The notes: a model not told the origin generated them from the letters alone. 64,000 nt of DNA from Methylomonas methanica MC09 (GCF_000214665.1 NC_015572.1:930001-994000); one strand, 5' to 3'. Positions 9,127 to 19,344 are shown, counted from the first letter of the stretch. Program-made: numbers and translations.

Positions 9127-10249
9127 GTGTAACGTCCCCGACAAAGCATTATTAATAGTAGAATTGGTCCCCATGAGAACACCAATGAAACTTGATTTGA
9201 ATGAACAAGACCGTTCTACGTTGAATCGGTGGGTAAAAAGCCGAGCGATAGACGAGAAGCAGACGTTGCGGGCGCGGATTGTATTGATGACAGCGGACCG
9301 AATAGCTTCGCAGGAGATCATGGACACCCTGAAGATCAGCGCGCCGACGCTGAATTTATGGCGCCGGCGTTTTGTGGAGTGCGGTATCGATGGGTTGAAA
9401 AAAGGTAAGACGCGGCCCTCGCGAGTGCCGCCATTGCCGGTGGAGAAGGTGCAGGAAGTGTTGACGTTGACGCTGACCGGCAAGCCGACCCATGCCACCC
9501 ACTGGAGTTGCCGGACAATGGCGGAGCAGGTCGGTATTTCACGTATGGCTGTTCATCGCATTTGGCGGGAGCACCAGCTAAAGCCGCATCGGGTCAAGGG
9601 CTTCAAGGTCTCGAACGACCCGCAGTTTGAAGAGAAGTTACGGGACGTGGTGGGACTGTATTTGGACCCGCCGGAGAAAGCCATCGTGTTTTCCGTGGAT
9701 GAGAAAAGCCAGATCCAGGCACTGGATCGCACGCAACCGGGTTTACCCATAAAACCCGGCAAGAACGGCACGATGACACATGATTACAAACGCCACGGTA
9801 CCACCACCTTGTTTGCCGCCCTTAATGTCCATGAAGGAACGGTGATCGGCGAATGTTTACCCAAACACCGTAACGATGAATTCTTGAAATTCCTGAAACT
9901 ACTCGACCGTCGGACCGACAAAAACTTAGCCGTCCACCTGATCGTCGACAACTACGCCACTCACAAGCATCCCAACGTGAAAGCCTGGCTGGACAAGCAT
10001 CCGCGCTTCCAGATGCACTTTACCCCGACGTCGGCATCCTGGGTGAATTTGGTTGAGCGATTCTTTCGGGACATCACCGAAGAACGCATCCGGCGTGGGG
10101 TGTTTCGTAGCGTCGACGAGCTGAAGCAGGCTATCATGCAGTACCTTGATCATCGCAATCTTCACCCAAAACCTTATCAATGGACGGCGACTCCAGATGC
10201 CATCTTAACCAAAGTCGCCAAAGCTAAAGAAATGTTGAGGACGTTACAC
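9127..10249 (+). mobile_element. IS630-family insertion sequence, complete
   Basis: Terminal inverted repeats begin GTGTAACGTCC at the left end and end GGACGTTACAC at the right end, each flanked by the dinucleotide TA (9125-9126 and 10250-10251), the target duplication typical of IS630/Tc1 elements. Length is 1123 bp with a single intact transposase gene. It sits in the interval between the 8608-9054 gene and glgB and breaks no recognisable gene. Confidence 0.9.
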
Positions 10250-10252
10250 TAG
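9173..10252 (+). CDS. IS630-family transposase
   Basis: 359 residues from ATG 9173 (alternatives: TTG 9164 or ATG 9185; none has a strong ribosome-binding site). N-terminal helix-turn-helix region (QEIMDTLKISAPTLNLWRRRF) followed by a winged-helix part and a DDE domain with the three catalytic blocks VDEKSQIQALDR, LIVDNYATHKH and TPTSASWVNLVERFF. It appears intact. The stop codon TAG begins with the TA target duplication at 10250-10251, so the element itself does not carry a complete stop codon. Confidence 0.92.
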   Translation: MRTPMKLDLNEQDRSTLNRWVKSRAIDEKQTLRARIVLMTADRIASQEIMDTLKISAPTLNLWRRRFVECGIDGLKKGKTRPSRVPPLPVEKVQEVLTLTLTGKPTHATHWSCRTMAEQVGISRMAVHRIWREHQLKPHRVKGFKVSNDPQFEEKLRDVVGLYLDPPEKAIVFSVDEKSQIQALDRTQPGLPIKPGKNGTMTHDYKRHGTTTLFAALNVHEGTVIGECLPKHRNDEFLKFLKLLDRRTDKNLAVHLIVDNYATHKHPNVKAWLDKHPRFQMHFTPTSASWVNLVERFFRDITEERIRRGVFRSVDELKQAIMQYLDHRNLHPKPYQWTATPDAILTKVAKAKEMLRTLH

Positions 10253-10348
10253 AGAATTCATGCTCCGTACCGGCAAAGAATAATCCATCGGCCAGAGTGA
10301 TATTTGATAACATCAAGACTCATTATCCTTAAACCTTGAGGCTCCAAA

Positions 10349-12577
10349 ATGGGAAATCTATCAAACGTCGCGTTAGATGACGAAGCGGTTAAAATCCAAG
10401 AGGCCAGACATCATGACCCCTTTTCGGTTTTGGGGCGCCACCAACAAGGTAAGTCACTAAAAGTTAGACTTTATTCGCCTTATGCTGAATCGGTTGGTTT
10501 TGCGGATGGCGGGCCGGAAATTCCGCGTTTACCCGGAACCGACTTTTTCGAATATGTAGCTCAGCCCGGAGAATTGCCCGGCCATTACCGACTAGACTGG
10601 ATCGACAAGGACGGTGGCAAACATTCCGGTTACGACCCGTATGATTTCGGGGTGCAGTTGCCGGACTTCGATCGGCAATTATTCGCCGAGGGCAAACACT
10701 GGCACGTGTACCGGAAGATGGGCGCGCATCTGCATAGTGTCGATAATATCTCCGGGGTTTTGTTTACCGTTTGGGCGCCCAATGCCGGTCGGGTCAGCGT
10801 GATCGGCGATTTCAACCGTTGGGATGGCCGTTGTCATCCGATGCGCAGCTTGGGTGGCAGCGGTATTTGGGAGCTGTTTTATCCCGGTCTGGATGCAGGC
10901 TGTTTGTATAAGTTCGAGATATTAAACCGCAATAGCGGTCAAGTGCTGACCAAAACAGACCCCTATGGCCAGCAATTCGAGTTACGGCCCAAAACCTCGT
11001 CGATTGTGGTGCGGGAGGATAGCTATCAATGGCATGATCAAGCCTGGATGGATAGCCGGAGCGGGCATGACTGGCTGCATGAACCGATGTCGATTTACGA
11101 GGTACATTTGGGTTCCTGGCGGCATGATGCGGAAGGCAACTTTTTAAGCTATCGCGATCAGGCGGTCCAACTGGTTGACTATGTGAAAGGGCTGGGTTTT
11201 ACCCATATCGAATTAATGCCTATTACCGAACATCCGCTGGATGCGTCCTGGGGTTATCAAACCACCGATTATTTTGCCCCCACCAGCCGTTTTGGCACGC
11301 CAGACGATTTTCGTTTTTTCATGGACATCTGCCATCAAAACCACATTGGCGTGATACTGGACTGGGTGCCGGCCCATTTTCCCAAAGACGAATTTGCCCT
11401 TGCCCGCTTCGACGGTACACCTTTGTACGAGCATGAAGATCCCCGCAAGGGCGAGCATCGCGACTGGGGTACCTTGATCTACAACTACGGGCGTAACGAA
11501 GTCAAAAACTTTTTGCTTTCAAGCGCGATTTTTTGGTTGGAAGAGTTTCATCTGGACGGTTTACGGGTCGATGCGGTGGCCTCCATGTTGTATTTGGATT
11601 ATTCCCGCGAGGACGGAGAATGGATACCGAATCAATACGGCGGCAATGAAAATCTGGAAGCTATCGATTTCTTCAGGGAATTAAATTCAGTCACCCATCA
11701 GCAGCATCCGGGCACCGTGATGATGGCGGAAGAATCCACGGCGTGGGGCGGCGTGACCCGGCCGACCTGGACTGGCGGCTTAGGGTTTTCGATGAAATGG
11801 AACATGGGCTGGATGAACGATATCCTCGAGTACATGAAGGAAGACCCCGTCCACAGACGCTATCATCACGATAAATTGACTTTCGGCATGTTGTACGCCT
11901 TTACCGAAAATTTCACCTTGCCGTTTTCCCATGACGAAGTGGTGCATGGCAAAGGGGCCATGGTGAGTAAAATGCCGGGCGACGAATGGCAGCGCTTTGC
12001 CAATCTACGCTTGTTGTATACCATGATGTTTACTTATCCCGGCAAAAAACTGTTGTTCATGGGCTGCGAGTTCGGTCAGGGTACGCAGTGGGATTTCAGC
12101 CGCCAATTGGATTGGTATGTGCTGGATTACCCGCATCACAAAGGTGTGCAAACCCTGCTGAAAGAATTAAATGATTTGTATAAAGCGCAGCCTGCTTTGT
12201 ATAAAAATGATTTCGATCACCAAGGTTTCGATTGGATAGACTGCCATGATGCCGAGCAATCCGTGATCAGTTACCGGCGGAAAGATGGTTCGGACGAATT
12301 GGTCGTGGTGCTCAACTTTACCCCGGTCGTCAGGGACCCGTATCGAATCGGCGTACCGGTAGCCGGCGACTATCAGGAAATTTTTAATTCCGATTCAGGT
12401 GTTTACGACGGCAGCAATGTGATTAACACCTCGATTGCTTCCGACCCCATACCCTGGATGAACCTGCAGCATTCCATCAACTTGAGATTACCACCGCTGA
12501 GCGGGATTATATTTAAACTTAAACAGGGTAATAAGACTGTCGCCGAAAATATCGGAAATGGGGCGACAACGAGGTGA
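10349..12577 (+). CDS. glgB: 1,4-alpha-glucan branching enzyme
   Basis: 742 residues, full length for GlgB, start at ATG 10349 with GAGG 8 bases upstream. It forms alpha-1,6 branches during glycogen synthesis in the cytoplasm. Domain order: CBM48 N-terminal modules (N1 with [14 protein letters not shown]2 with [18 protein letters not shown]), GH13 barrel with nucleophile Asp408 in [12 protein letters not shown], acid/base Glu near 461 in MAEEST and the [10 protein letters not shown] block, then an all-beta C-terminal domain. It stands alone without glgC, glgA or glgX in the window. Confidence 0.96.
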   Translation: MGNLSNVALDDEAVKIQEARHHDPFSVLGRHQQGKSLKVRLYSPYAESVGFADGGPEIPRLPGTDFFEYVAQPGELPGHYRLDWIDKDGGKHSGYDPYDFGVQLPDFDRQLFAEGKHWHVYRKMGAHLHSVDNISGVLFTVWAPNAGRVSVIGDFNRWDGRCHPMRSLGGSGIWELFYPGLDAGCLYKFEILNRNSGQVLTKTDPYGQQFELRPKTSSIVVREDSYQWHDQAWMDSRSGHDWLHEPMSIYEVHLGSWRHDAEGNFLSYRDQAVQLVDYVKGLGFTHIELMPITEHPLDASWGYQTTDYFAPTSRFGTPDDFRFFMDICHQNHIGVILDWVPAHFPKDEFALARFDGTPLYEHEDPRKGEHRDWGTLIYNYGRNEVKNFLLSSAIFWLEEFHLDGLRVDAVASMLYLDYSREDGEWIPNQYGGNENLEAIDFFRELNSVTHQQHPGTVMMAEESTAWGGVTRPTWTGGLGFSMKWNMGWMNDILEYMKEDPVHRRYHHDKLTFGMLYAFTENFTLPFSHDEVVHGKGAMVSKMPGDEWQRFANLRLLYTMMFTYPGKKLLFMGCEFGQGTQWDFSRQLDWYVLDYPHHKGVQTLLKELNDLYKAQPALYKNDFDHQGFDWIDCHDAEQSVISYRRKDGSDELVVVLNFTPVVRDPYRIGVPVAGDYQEIFNSDSGVYDGSNVINTSIASDPIPWMNLQHSINLRLPPLSGIIFKLKQGNKTVAENIGNGATTR

Positions 12578-12744
12578 AGATTTTTATGCCCTCAATAGGG
12601 GGGCTTGCAGGGTTTCAACGTGAAGAGCTCGAGCCGGGCCGGACACGTTAAAGGGCAATCGTCGTGAACTAATTTTTCGAGATGAAACCAGGTGGGAGTT
12701 GACTTTCAGTGTTACCTAAAATTCTTGCGCTGGATATAAAGTAA

Positions 12745-12767
12745 GAAGGCGCGATGTCCGCGCCTTC
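12745..12767. terminator. Stem-loop between convergent genes
   Basis: GAAGGCGCG and CGCGCCTTC form a perfect 9-bp stem with a 5-base loop, followed by TATTTA on one strand and TTACTTT on the other. Likely a bidirectional terminator for glgB and the metzincin gene. Confidence 0.65.
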
Positions 12768-12789
12768 TATTTAGGTCTAAGTGATTTGA

Positions 12790-15117
12790 TTACCAGGAAA
12801 AGCTGCCCGTAACCTGACCGCTTCCGTCGTAAGTATATCCGCTCTTAACGACGTCGGTAACCGTAAAAGCACACGTTCCCGCGGTGCTGCTGGGCATCGT
12901 GGCGCTGACGATATTGACTGTGCCGTTGGAATAGGTACTGCCGGATGTGGAGCCGGACACCGTTTTGTAACCGGATTTCGTTTTTACCGAGCCGCTCCAT
13001 GAACCGTACACTGTCGCACTTGCTACAGGCGACGCATCGTAATTGACAGCAACGTTCGCGACGCATTGAGACTTGCCTCTTTTAAGCAGCTTACGTGTTA
13101 CAGAAGTACTACCGACTTTCATGCTCAAATCCGCAGTTGATTGGGTCACGCTAATCGTTTGCGTTGTGCTGTTTTTCAAACCGCTGTTATCGGTAACGGT
13201 CAACGTGGCTGTGTAGTTACCCGGAGTATTGTAAATATGGCTTGATGCAGCGCTGCTGCCGTCGGGTGAGCCATCGCCATAATTCCAATCATAAGCCACA
13301 ATGTTGCCGTCCTGATCAGCCGAGCCGCTGCCGTCGAATGAGACGGTTAACGGCGCATCGCCAAAGGTTGGCAAGGCTGAAATGTTAGCGATTGGCTGGA
13401 CTGATGTCGTGGCGTTTTTCGGGTAGCTGCCGGTAATCAGGTATTGGCCAAGGCTTGCATAGTCGGAATAGCCGGTAGTCAAATCACCGTACCCAACGCC
13501 GTCGATTTGCAGGAAATATTGGCCTGCCGCCACGGTTGCTGTTAATGACGCCGACAAACTGTTAGCGGGATTGATCGAGGCTATGGTATTTCCTGATGCG
13601 TCCAGCAGTTTGACCGCTACGTCTAAATTAGGCGCGACGGAACCGGAAGCAATATTGAACTGAACATCGCCGCCGTCTGTTTGAAAGGTGAATACATCCT
13701 GGTCGGTATTGCGTTCAATGATGCCAGATTGAAACACGGCTGATGGGTCGCCTGATAAAGGTGCCGCACTCGCATTTGTATTGGGGTAATCATCGGGGCG
13801 TAAAGGTGTGCCTGCCGCGCTGATGACCGCAACATCGTCTTGCAAGTTGTTGGCGCCTGGATATTCGCCTTTACTCCATTGCGTGACAGATTTGTAGTAA
13901 CCGACCCCCATGATTGGAGCCCAGCCGGTGGCGCCGCTGCCGTGGCCAGAATAATATCCGACGGTGGATGTGCCGTCATGGTTGAGGTTAAGGTTATGGC
14001 CTACTTCATGCGAAACCGCTTCGGCTACATATTTGGGATAACCGTTACCTAATTTGTCTAAGAATACCCAAGCGGGTTGATAGCGATCCGGTGTACTGGA
14101 CGAGTAGAAGGAAAAGACGTTGACGTAGGCCACGCCGCCGCAAGATTGACTGCACAGCTCCGGCATGGACCGGGTAATGACCGCACGCGTGCCGTATTGC
14201 GTATCTGAACTGCTGGTTCGTCTGATCGCGTCTGGCGTTGGTTCTTGAGTGGTTACATCCACGTCAAACGGCGCATAGTCTTCAGCCACACGTTGCCAAA
14301 TTTCTTTAATATTATTTAATTCCGCGTCGCTAAACGTGCCGGGGTTACCGTCGATATCATAAGCCTGCGCGGTCAGCGTTCCACTGTACCAAGCGGTATT
14401 TGTCGCATCATGGCCATTAAAATCCAGATAGATAACGCGGTTAGAGTCCTGCTTGCTATGAAGCGTAAAAGGGTCTGCAGTGGACGACGCCATTGAAGAA
14501 AAAGTGTCTGCCCCGCTTATAGTCGCAGTATTCTCAGTAATTTCAGTATCTGCGGGTTCCGGTTTAGGAATCGGTTTTGTATCCGCTTCCACATAAAGCA
14601 GTCGGCCACTCTCATCGATCCAGGCTGTCTGATCGGTTTTCAGAATGTTTTCCAAACGCTCAGCGGACATATCGTAGGCTTTTGCCACTAAAGGCAGCTT
14701 GTCGCCCAACAACTCGACTGCCTTTTGGCCGTTAACTTTCTCTTTCAGGGATATCCGAGGAAACGGCGTTTCTGTTTCATCGAACGGCGCTTGGTTATTG
14801 ATTTTGGTTAAGGACTTTTGCGAATCAGCTAACACTGAAATTAGAGGGTTTTGTAGGCCGGAACCGTTCAAACCGGAAACATTGGCTTGCACTCGGCCAT
14901 TCTGAAGAAAGGTCAGTGCATAGTTGTATCCCACTAAAGCTTTCTCCGCATCTTCGCGTGTAGAAAAATACAGCGGTGCCGTCGGTATTCCATTATCGGT
15001 GGTGGTCGCGAGATTGCTTAAGTTATCTTTTAGTGAAGGTGTTTGGTCTGCTGTTGCTACAGCACAATTCACCAATAGAGTGAATGCAGCCGATGCGGCG
15101 AATGTATGTCTGTTCAT
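12790..15117 (-). CDS. Secreted metzincin-like metalloprotease with PKD domain
   Basis: 775 residues. Signal peptide at the N terminus (AASAAFTLLVNCAVATA). The peptidase domain holds HEVGHNLNLNH (zinc ligands His370, His374, His380, catalytic Glu371) and a downstream IMGVGYY Met-turn, which places it among the metzincins (reprolysin-like M12B). The usual Gly in HExxHxxGxxH is Asn here. A pre-peptidase C-terminal-like beta domain follows (VFTFQTDGGDVQFNIASG), then a PKD domain (PLTVSFDGSGSADQDG, YDWNYGDG) and about 95 residues of unknown beta-rich sequence. No exosortase signal. It is a plausible substrate for the type II secretion system encoded later in the window; that link is inferred. Confidence 0.8.
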   Translation of the reverse strand: MNRHTFAASAAFTLLVNCAVATADQTPSLKDNLSNLATTTDNGIPTAPLYFSTREDAEKALVGYNYALTFLQNGRVQANVSGLNGSGLQNPLISVLADSQKSLTKINNQAPFDETETPFPRISLKEKVNGQKAVELLGDKLPLVAKAYDMSAERLENILKTDQTAWIDESGRLLYVEADTKPIPKPEPADTEITENTATISGADTFSSMASSTADPFTLHSKQDSNRVIYLDFNGHDATNTAWYSGTLTAQAYDIDGNPGTFSDAELNNIKEIWQRVAEDYAPFDVDVTTQEPTPDAIRRTSSSDTQYGTRAVITRSMPELCSQSCGGVAYVNVFSFYSSSTPDRYQPAWVFLDKLGNGYPKYVAEAVSHEVGHNLNLNHDGTSTVGYYSGHGSGATGWAPIMGVGYYKSVTQWSKGEYPGANNLQDDVAVISAAGTPLRPDDYPNTNASAAPLSGDPSAVFQSGIIERNTDQDVFTFQTDGGDVQFNIASGSVAPNLDVAVKLLDASGNTIASINPANSLSASLTATVAAGQYFLQIDGVGYGDLTTGYSDYASLGQYLITGSYPKNATTSVQPIANISALPTFGDAPLTVSFDGSGSADQDGNIVAYDWNYGDGSPDGSSAASSHIYNTPGNYTATLTVTDNSGLKNSTTQTISVTQSTADLSMKVGSTSVTRKLLKRGKSQCVANVAVNYDASPVASATVYGSWSGSVKTKSGYKTVSGSTSGSTYSNGTVNIVSATMPSSTAGTCAFTVTDVVKSGYTYDGSGQVTGSFSW

Positions 15118-15551
15118 TTTTCTTACCTGCTTGGAAAAATTGTGTTACCGAAATCGAATACTGAAACATCTTTAAAATCCGATCTTCTTGGTGCAGGATT
15201 AGACTGAAATAACTAACAACATACTGTGAGTTGGTTATGGCTTTTTTAAATCACGACAAAGCTGTCAAATGCCAGTGTGAACCGGGTTCCAATTTCACTC
15301 GGTCTTTTATCAACCTGTGTAAGGGGCGCTTGAATGGGGTCTTTATGCGGGAATGGGCGTATGCCAAATCCATGGTGTTTTTCACGGAGCGCTGTATTCC
15401 ATTGGCGGCTTCAAAGCGGGGCTTATTTCTTGAAATGACTGACTGCGTCGAATGCTTTTGCGGGAGTAAAGCAAAGCCGAACTAATGTAGGCGGGTCCCT
15501 CCGCGCTTAACCGGAAACGGTTATTAATTGGCTGCAGAGCAATCGAAGGGG
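15118..15551. other. Intergenic region, 434 bp
   Basis: Promoter region of the protease on the minus strand plus unassigned DNA. One open frame of 84 codons on the plus strand (15231-15485) has no convincing ribosome-binding site, composition or recognisable motif and is not called as a gene. No repeat or RNA structure was recognised. Confidence 0.4.
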
Positions 15552-16061
15552 TCAACCGGTCAAAAAGCTGTTGATGGCAAAGCCGCCGCCGAAACTGAAC
15601 AGCAGGTAAAACAGCGACATCACAAGGCCGGCAAAGACGTTAATGTTCAATACTTTTTTGAAAATAGCGCCGATCAAGGCCCAGGTCCAAAATATCACAA
15701 TCAGCAGAGCGCCATAGCTTAACCAGTCCTCCGCCACGGTTGCCCAGAATATGACGGGCAACATAAACAGCGACGTGAAATTTTCGCAAAACAGAATGGC
15801 CGACGTTACCTGTATATAAGTATGCATCGAGCGGTTAAGCCACAGGGTTACGCCAATAAAGCACAGATTCAAGAGGGTTTCGATAAAGACTTCCGATACC
15901 GATTCAAAATCATCCGTCATATTGAAATGGATGAAAATGTACATCAAAACGTTAAAAATTAAATTCTTTTTAAAAAACGACGTCGATCTGGGTAGCTCTA
16001 GCGGTGAGACATCAAACCAACACAGAGCAAGATACTGTTTGATAGTGTCCATAAATATCAC
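15552..16061 (-). CDS. Multi-pass membrane protein of unknown function
   Basis: 169 residues from GTG 16061 (ATG at 16052 is an alternative). Four or five hydrophobic segments are visible, for example LIFNVLMYIFIHF, VFIETLLNLCFIGVTLWL, LLIVIFWTWALIGAIF and VFAGLVMSLFYLLFSFGGG, giving a small inner-membrane protein vaguely like YIP1-type proteins. It lies 11 bp downstream of the dynamin-like gene on the same strand, so the two are probably co-transcribed and may act together at a membrane. Function not known. Confidence 0.65.
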   Translation of the reverse strand: MIFMDTIKQYLALCWFDVSPLELPRSTSFFKKNLIFNVLMYIFIHFNMTDDFESVSEVFIETLLNLCFIGVTLWLNRSMHTYIQVTSAILFCENFTSLFMLPVIFWATVAEDWLSYGALLIVIFWTWALIGAIFKKVLNINVFAGLVMSLFYLLFSFGGGFAINSFLTG

Positions 16062-16072
16062 GTATTAAATAA

Positions 16073-17431
16073 TCAATATTCGTCGCCGGATTGTGGCTCG
16101 TAAGTGGAGGGATATTCCTGAAACTGGCTGCGACTGTATTGATCGTTCAAGGCCTGCACCAAGTCCTTGGTTTGTTCCAGCAAATTATTTAATTTTTTGC
16201 GATTTTTCTTGGTTTTACCGACTGGCTGAGTGATGGGTAATAACACGCGCCAGAAACTCAGGCTTTTTTCGAATAACCCCGATAAGTCCTCGCTGAGGTT
16301 CAAGCGCTTTTGGCGTTTATGCAACTGATTGATAATAAATTTGGCATGCACCCGGCTGACGATCATGTGTATGGGCGTTAGAAATGCGATGAGCGCTACA
16401 ATGATCAGGGGGCCGATGAGGGGGTCGAAAAACAGATCCAAGATACCCACGGCGATCTCGGCGAATAATATCAGCATGATGATGAAGCTGAGGATGATCA
16501 GGGTGGTGGCATTGCAGCGTTCTTTCCACAGGGTAATTGCAGATTCCACTTCTTCCATTACCACGTCGTCAACCGCGCGAATACTGTTTTCCAGCGACTC
16601 TAAAACCCGGTAGGAGCGGTCGTTGTTCAGATTGTTGACGCGTTGTTCGATTTCAGCGTTATCGCTGTTTTGCGTTAGCACCACGTAATGGCCGGTAAAA
16701 ATGCCGAATTCAGTCAGGCGGCGCTGCCACGAGGCGATGATTTCCTGCGATTTATTCGGATCCAGATTTAGCTCGGAATGATCGATGACGAACAAAAATT
16801 TGTTGGTGTCTTGATATTTTAAGATGCTGGCGATCGCGTCTCGATTGAATTCGGGGTCGGTTTCGAACAAATCGGTAAACACCAGCACCAGGTCCGAAAT
16901 GGCGGTCACATGTTGACGTAACATGGCGTTAACGGCATTTTCGGCGGCTGGGTTCAAGGCCGGGGTATCTATGATGAGTTTATTCTTTATTTTGTTGCTG
17001 TTGACCGTGACCAATTCCAGGTAGCTGTTAACCTTGCTGCCTTCGCCGGGGCTGGTTTGCTCAATATCGCGGCTGATCTGGTAAAAAGGCAGGCGGTGAT
17101 CGGCGTCCAGCGCGGTGCCGGGCAGGGTGGCGCTGGTGGTTTGGGGCGTGTATTGCAAGACCGTGAATTTGTGGCGGGTGGTATGCAGTGTTACGCCGAG
17201 AAAACGGTTTAGAAACTCCGATTTCGCCGGTGAATAGCCGCCCAAAGTGCTGATCAGCGGCCACCAGGAGCTTCTGCGGGCGGTGGTCTCCTCGGGGTCG
17301 ATCAAGGCCATTTCGAATTCCAGTTCGTCCAGTTCCTGGAATACTTTAACCGCTTTTTGTAGCACAGGATCTGTCGCGGCAAATTGTTTTTCAAGATTCA
17401 CCAGATGCTTGCTTACCGTTTTATCTGCCAT
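16073..17431 (-). CDS. Dynamin-like GTPase-fold protein with degenerate nucleotide-binding motifs
   Basis: 452 residues from ATG 17431 (GGCAGGG upstream; a frame extending further upstream to 17611 would include IS1182-flanking sequence and lacks a start signal). The N-terminal half has the order of a dynamin/YdjA-type G domain: P-loop-like GGYSPAKSEFLNRFLG, switch-like segment, LIIDTPAL in place of DxxG, and FVIDHSEL in the position of the base-specificity motif. The P-loop has Ala where GKS needs Gly. Two adjacent transmembrane helices follow (TTLIILSFIIMLILFAEIAVG and PLIIVALIAFLTPIHMIV, quoted in part), then a basic coiled-coil tail. Probably a membrane-shaping or scaffold protein; GTP hydrolysis is doubtful. 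Confidence 0.6.
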   Translation of the reverse strand: MADKTVSKHLVNLEKQFAATDPVLQKAVKVFQELDELEFEMALIDPEETTARRSSWWPLISTLGGYSPAKSEFLNRFLGVTLHTTRHKFTVLQYTPQTTSATLPGTALDADHRLPFYQISRDIEQTSPGEGSKVNSYLELVTVNSNKIKNKLIIDTPALNPAAENAVNAMLRQHVTAISDLVLVFTDLFETDPEFNRDAIASILKYQDTNKFLFVIDHSELNLDPNKSQEIIASWQRRLTEFGIFTGHYVVLTQNSDNAEIEQRVNNLNNDRSYRVLESLENSIRAVDDVVMEEVESAITLWKERCNATTLIILSFIIMLILFAEIAVGILDLFFDPLIGPLIIVALIAFLTPIHMIVSRVHAKFIINQLHKRQKRLNLSEDLSGLFEKSLSFWRVLLPITQPVGKTKKNRKKLNNLLEQTKDLVQALNDQYSRSQFQEYPSTYEPQSGDEY

Positions 17432-17526
17432 GAGATTTAAACCCTGCCGTGTTGAAAAAGGTTGATTCAAGGGCAGGAGTATACACCTATGTTTTAGGCA
17501 GATAAAAATTCCAGTTGGTCGTCTAG

Positions 17527-19340
17527 GAGGCTGTCCGAGAACACGACTCCCGAACAAGCCGAAGTAAAAGTGTCGGAAGAATTTAAAGTTTTTCCGGCAG
17601 CTCGGCTTCAAGTTGACATGATTTAAGGCAATTTAGGCACTACCGCTTGCTATTTCGGATGTTTTTTCTTCATATTGTTGGCTGAGTGGCGCTATTTCCA
17701 AATTCCGGACGGATGAATCCCGTCACAATGGCTTTGGCGATTTTTTTGAAGTTGTGGGCGGCACAGACGATTGAAAATTCTCCGGCGACTTTTTCTTTGC
17801 CCCGCACACTGAAGCCACGAAACCCACTGTTTTTGATCTGCCCAAACACCGGCTCAACGATGACTTTGCGTTGCTTGTAAGTCGCTTGGGCGGCGGGTGT
17901 CTGCATTTTGCGGTTCATGTTTTGGCGCAAGACCTCTTTGTCGTCGGTGCTGAGGGTGCGGGCTTGGTCTTTTTCGGATTGGCAGCAGCGCGGTTTGAAG
18001 AGGCACTCGGCGCACGCGTCGGCACGACCCTGGTAAACCCGGCTGCCGTCTTTGGATTCGCTGATTTGGGTTAAGGTTTGTCCGCCGGGACAGGTAAAGG
18101 TGTTGGTGGCTTCATCGTAGATGAAATCAGCCTTGACCAGCTTTCGTTCCGAATCGCCCAACGGCGTTTTAGGGGGTTTTTCGCCTTTGTCGGTGGCTAC
18201 ATAGGCATCCACGGGCTGTTGCTCAAGGACTTGCAAGTTGTTGCCCGAGAAATAACCGTTGTCCAGGCTGATTCGATCCGGCATCTGATCTGTCGTCTCT
18301 TGTAGTGCCTGCAGGGCCGGTTCGACCTCTTGCTTATCGTTGGCATGCTGGCTAATGTGCTGGCCGACGATGATTTGATGATCGGCATCGACACTGATTT
18401 GCCCGTTATAGCTGTACTCGAACGCGCCTTTCTTGCCCATAATCCGCGCTTCGGTATCGGCAAAACTGATTTGCTTGCCGTCGTCGATGGCTTTGCCGGG
18501 GTTGAGCTGGGCTTCGCGCGCTTCGAGGGCTTGTTTCGCCGCTTGGATTTTAGCCAACCGATCTTGCTTGAATTGCAAATCTTCCGGGATTTCGTAGCCG
18601 GTTTTGTCGCGATAGGCCTGATCTTCTTCGCTGTCGCAGCGGTTGGCTTGCTCAATCAAGGCATTGATTTCAGCGCACAGCGCTTGTTCCTTTTCCTTGA
18701 GGCGACCATAACTCATCGCCTTATGCTTGGAGGTATCGGCCTTGAATTTGGAGCCATCCAAACTGATATGGCCCAACGAGGCCAGCTTCAGTTCCATTGC
18801 CAGTTTCACGGTTTGCTTGAAGCAATCCTGAAAAAACGGGCCATGGTTTTTGCGAAAATCGCTCAGCACGCGGAAATTGGGGCAGTTCATCTGGGCGATG
18901 AACATAAAGGACAAGTCTTCGCGGCAGCGGCGCTCGATTTGCCGTGAGCTGAAGACGCCCCGGCTGTAGGCGTAGATCAGGATGGAGACGATCAGTCTGG
19001 GATGATAGGCATGCTGGCCTTTGATGCTATAGAGGCTTTCAACGCGGGCGGTATCCAATTGCTCGAAGAGCTCGGCATAAAGGTAACATTCATGATCTTG
19101 CGACAGCAGATCGAAGATATTGCTGGGAAATAGCTGATGTTGATGAAACTCAACCGGGCGGGATTTGAAGGGAATGGTCATGAGGCTTCCAGGCGTTCTT
19201 TCAGCAGCAATTATACTGTAAGGCATTGCTTTTAATGTTGATTTTAGTGAAACCTCAAATTATATATAGTCCGCTGCCAGCCTGACTACGGTAACCGTTA
19301 AACAGAAACACTGGTCGTTACGCTATTCTCGGACAGCCTC
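17527..19340 (-). mobile_element. IS1182-family insertion sequence, complete
   Basis: Terminal inverted repeats GAGGCTGTCCGAGAA (left) and TTCTCGGACAGCCTC (right) are perfect over 15 bp. Each end is flanked by CTAG (17523-17526 and 19341-19344), a probable 4-bp palindromic target duplication. Length about 1814 bp with one intact transposase on the minus strand. The right copy of CTAG directly abuts the stop codon of ntrC, and the left end lies 92 bp upstream of the dynamin-like gene start. Confidence 0.88.
17670..19181 (-). CDS. IS1182-family transposase
   Basis: 503 residues from ATG 19181, which has GGAAG 6 bases upstream (a longer frame to 19226 lacks this). N-terminal IS1182-type domain (FDLLSQDHECYLYAELFEQLD, quoted in part as DHECYLYAELFEQLD), then a DDE catalytic domain with LGHISLDGSKFKADTS, DRISLDNGYFSGNN, and the C-terminal RKVIVEPVFGQIKN that supplies the Glu. 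A cysteine cluster (CAECLFKPRC) lies in the insertion between the Asp and Glu motifs, as usual for this family. The frame is intact, so the element may be active. Confidence 0.92.
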   Translation of the reverse strand: MTIPFKSRPVEFHQHQLFPSNIFDLLSQDHECYLYAELFEQLDTARVESLYSIKGQHAYHPRLIVSILIYAYSRGVFSSRQIERRCREDLSFMFIAQMNCPNFRVLSDFRKNHGPFFQDCFKQTVKLAMELKLASLGHISLDGSKFKADTSKHKAMSYGRLKEKEQALCAEINALIEQANRCDSEEDQAYRDKTGYEIPEDLQFKQDRLAKIQAAKQALEAREAQLNPGKAIDDGKQISFADTEARIMGKKGAFEYSYNGQISVDADHQIIVGQHISQHANDKQEVEPALQALQETTDQMPDRISLDNGYFSGNNLQVLEQQPVDAYVATDKGEKPPKTPLGDSERKLVKADFIYDEATNTFTCPGGQTLTQISESKDGSRVYQGRADACAECLFKPRCCQSEKDQARTLSTDDKEVLRQNMNRKMQTPAAQATYKQRKVIVEPVFGQIKNSGFRGFSVRGKEKVAGEFSIVCAAHNFKKIAKAIVTGFIRPEFGNSATQPTI

Positions 19341-19344
19341 CTAG

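Noticed and set aside
15231..15485. 84-codon frame between the protease and membrane protein genes
   Set aside because: No start signal, no family motif, cysteine-rich without pattern; not enough to call a gene or pseudogene.
17432..17611. Upstream extension of the dynamin-like gene
   Set aside because: The added 60 residues run through the IS1182 terminal repeat and are rich in Arg, Phe and Pro; the internal ATG has the ribosome-binding site.
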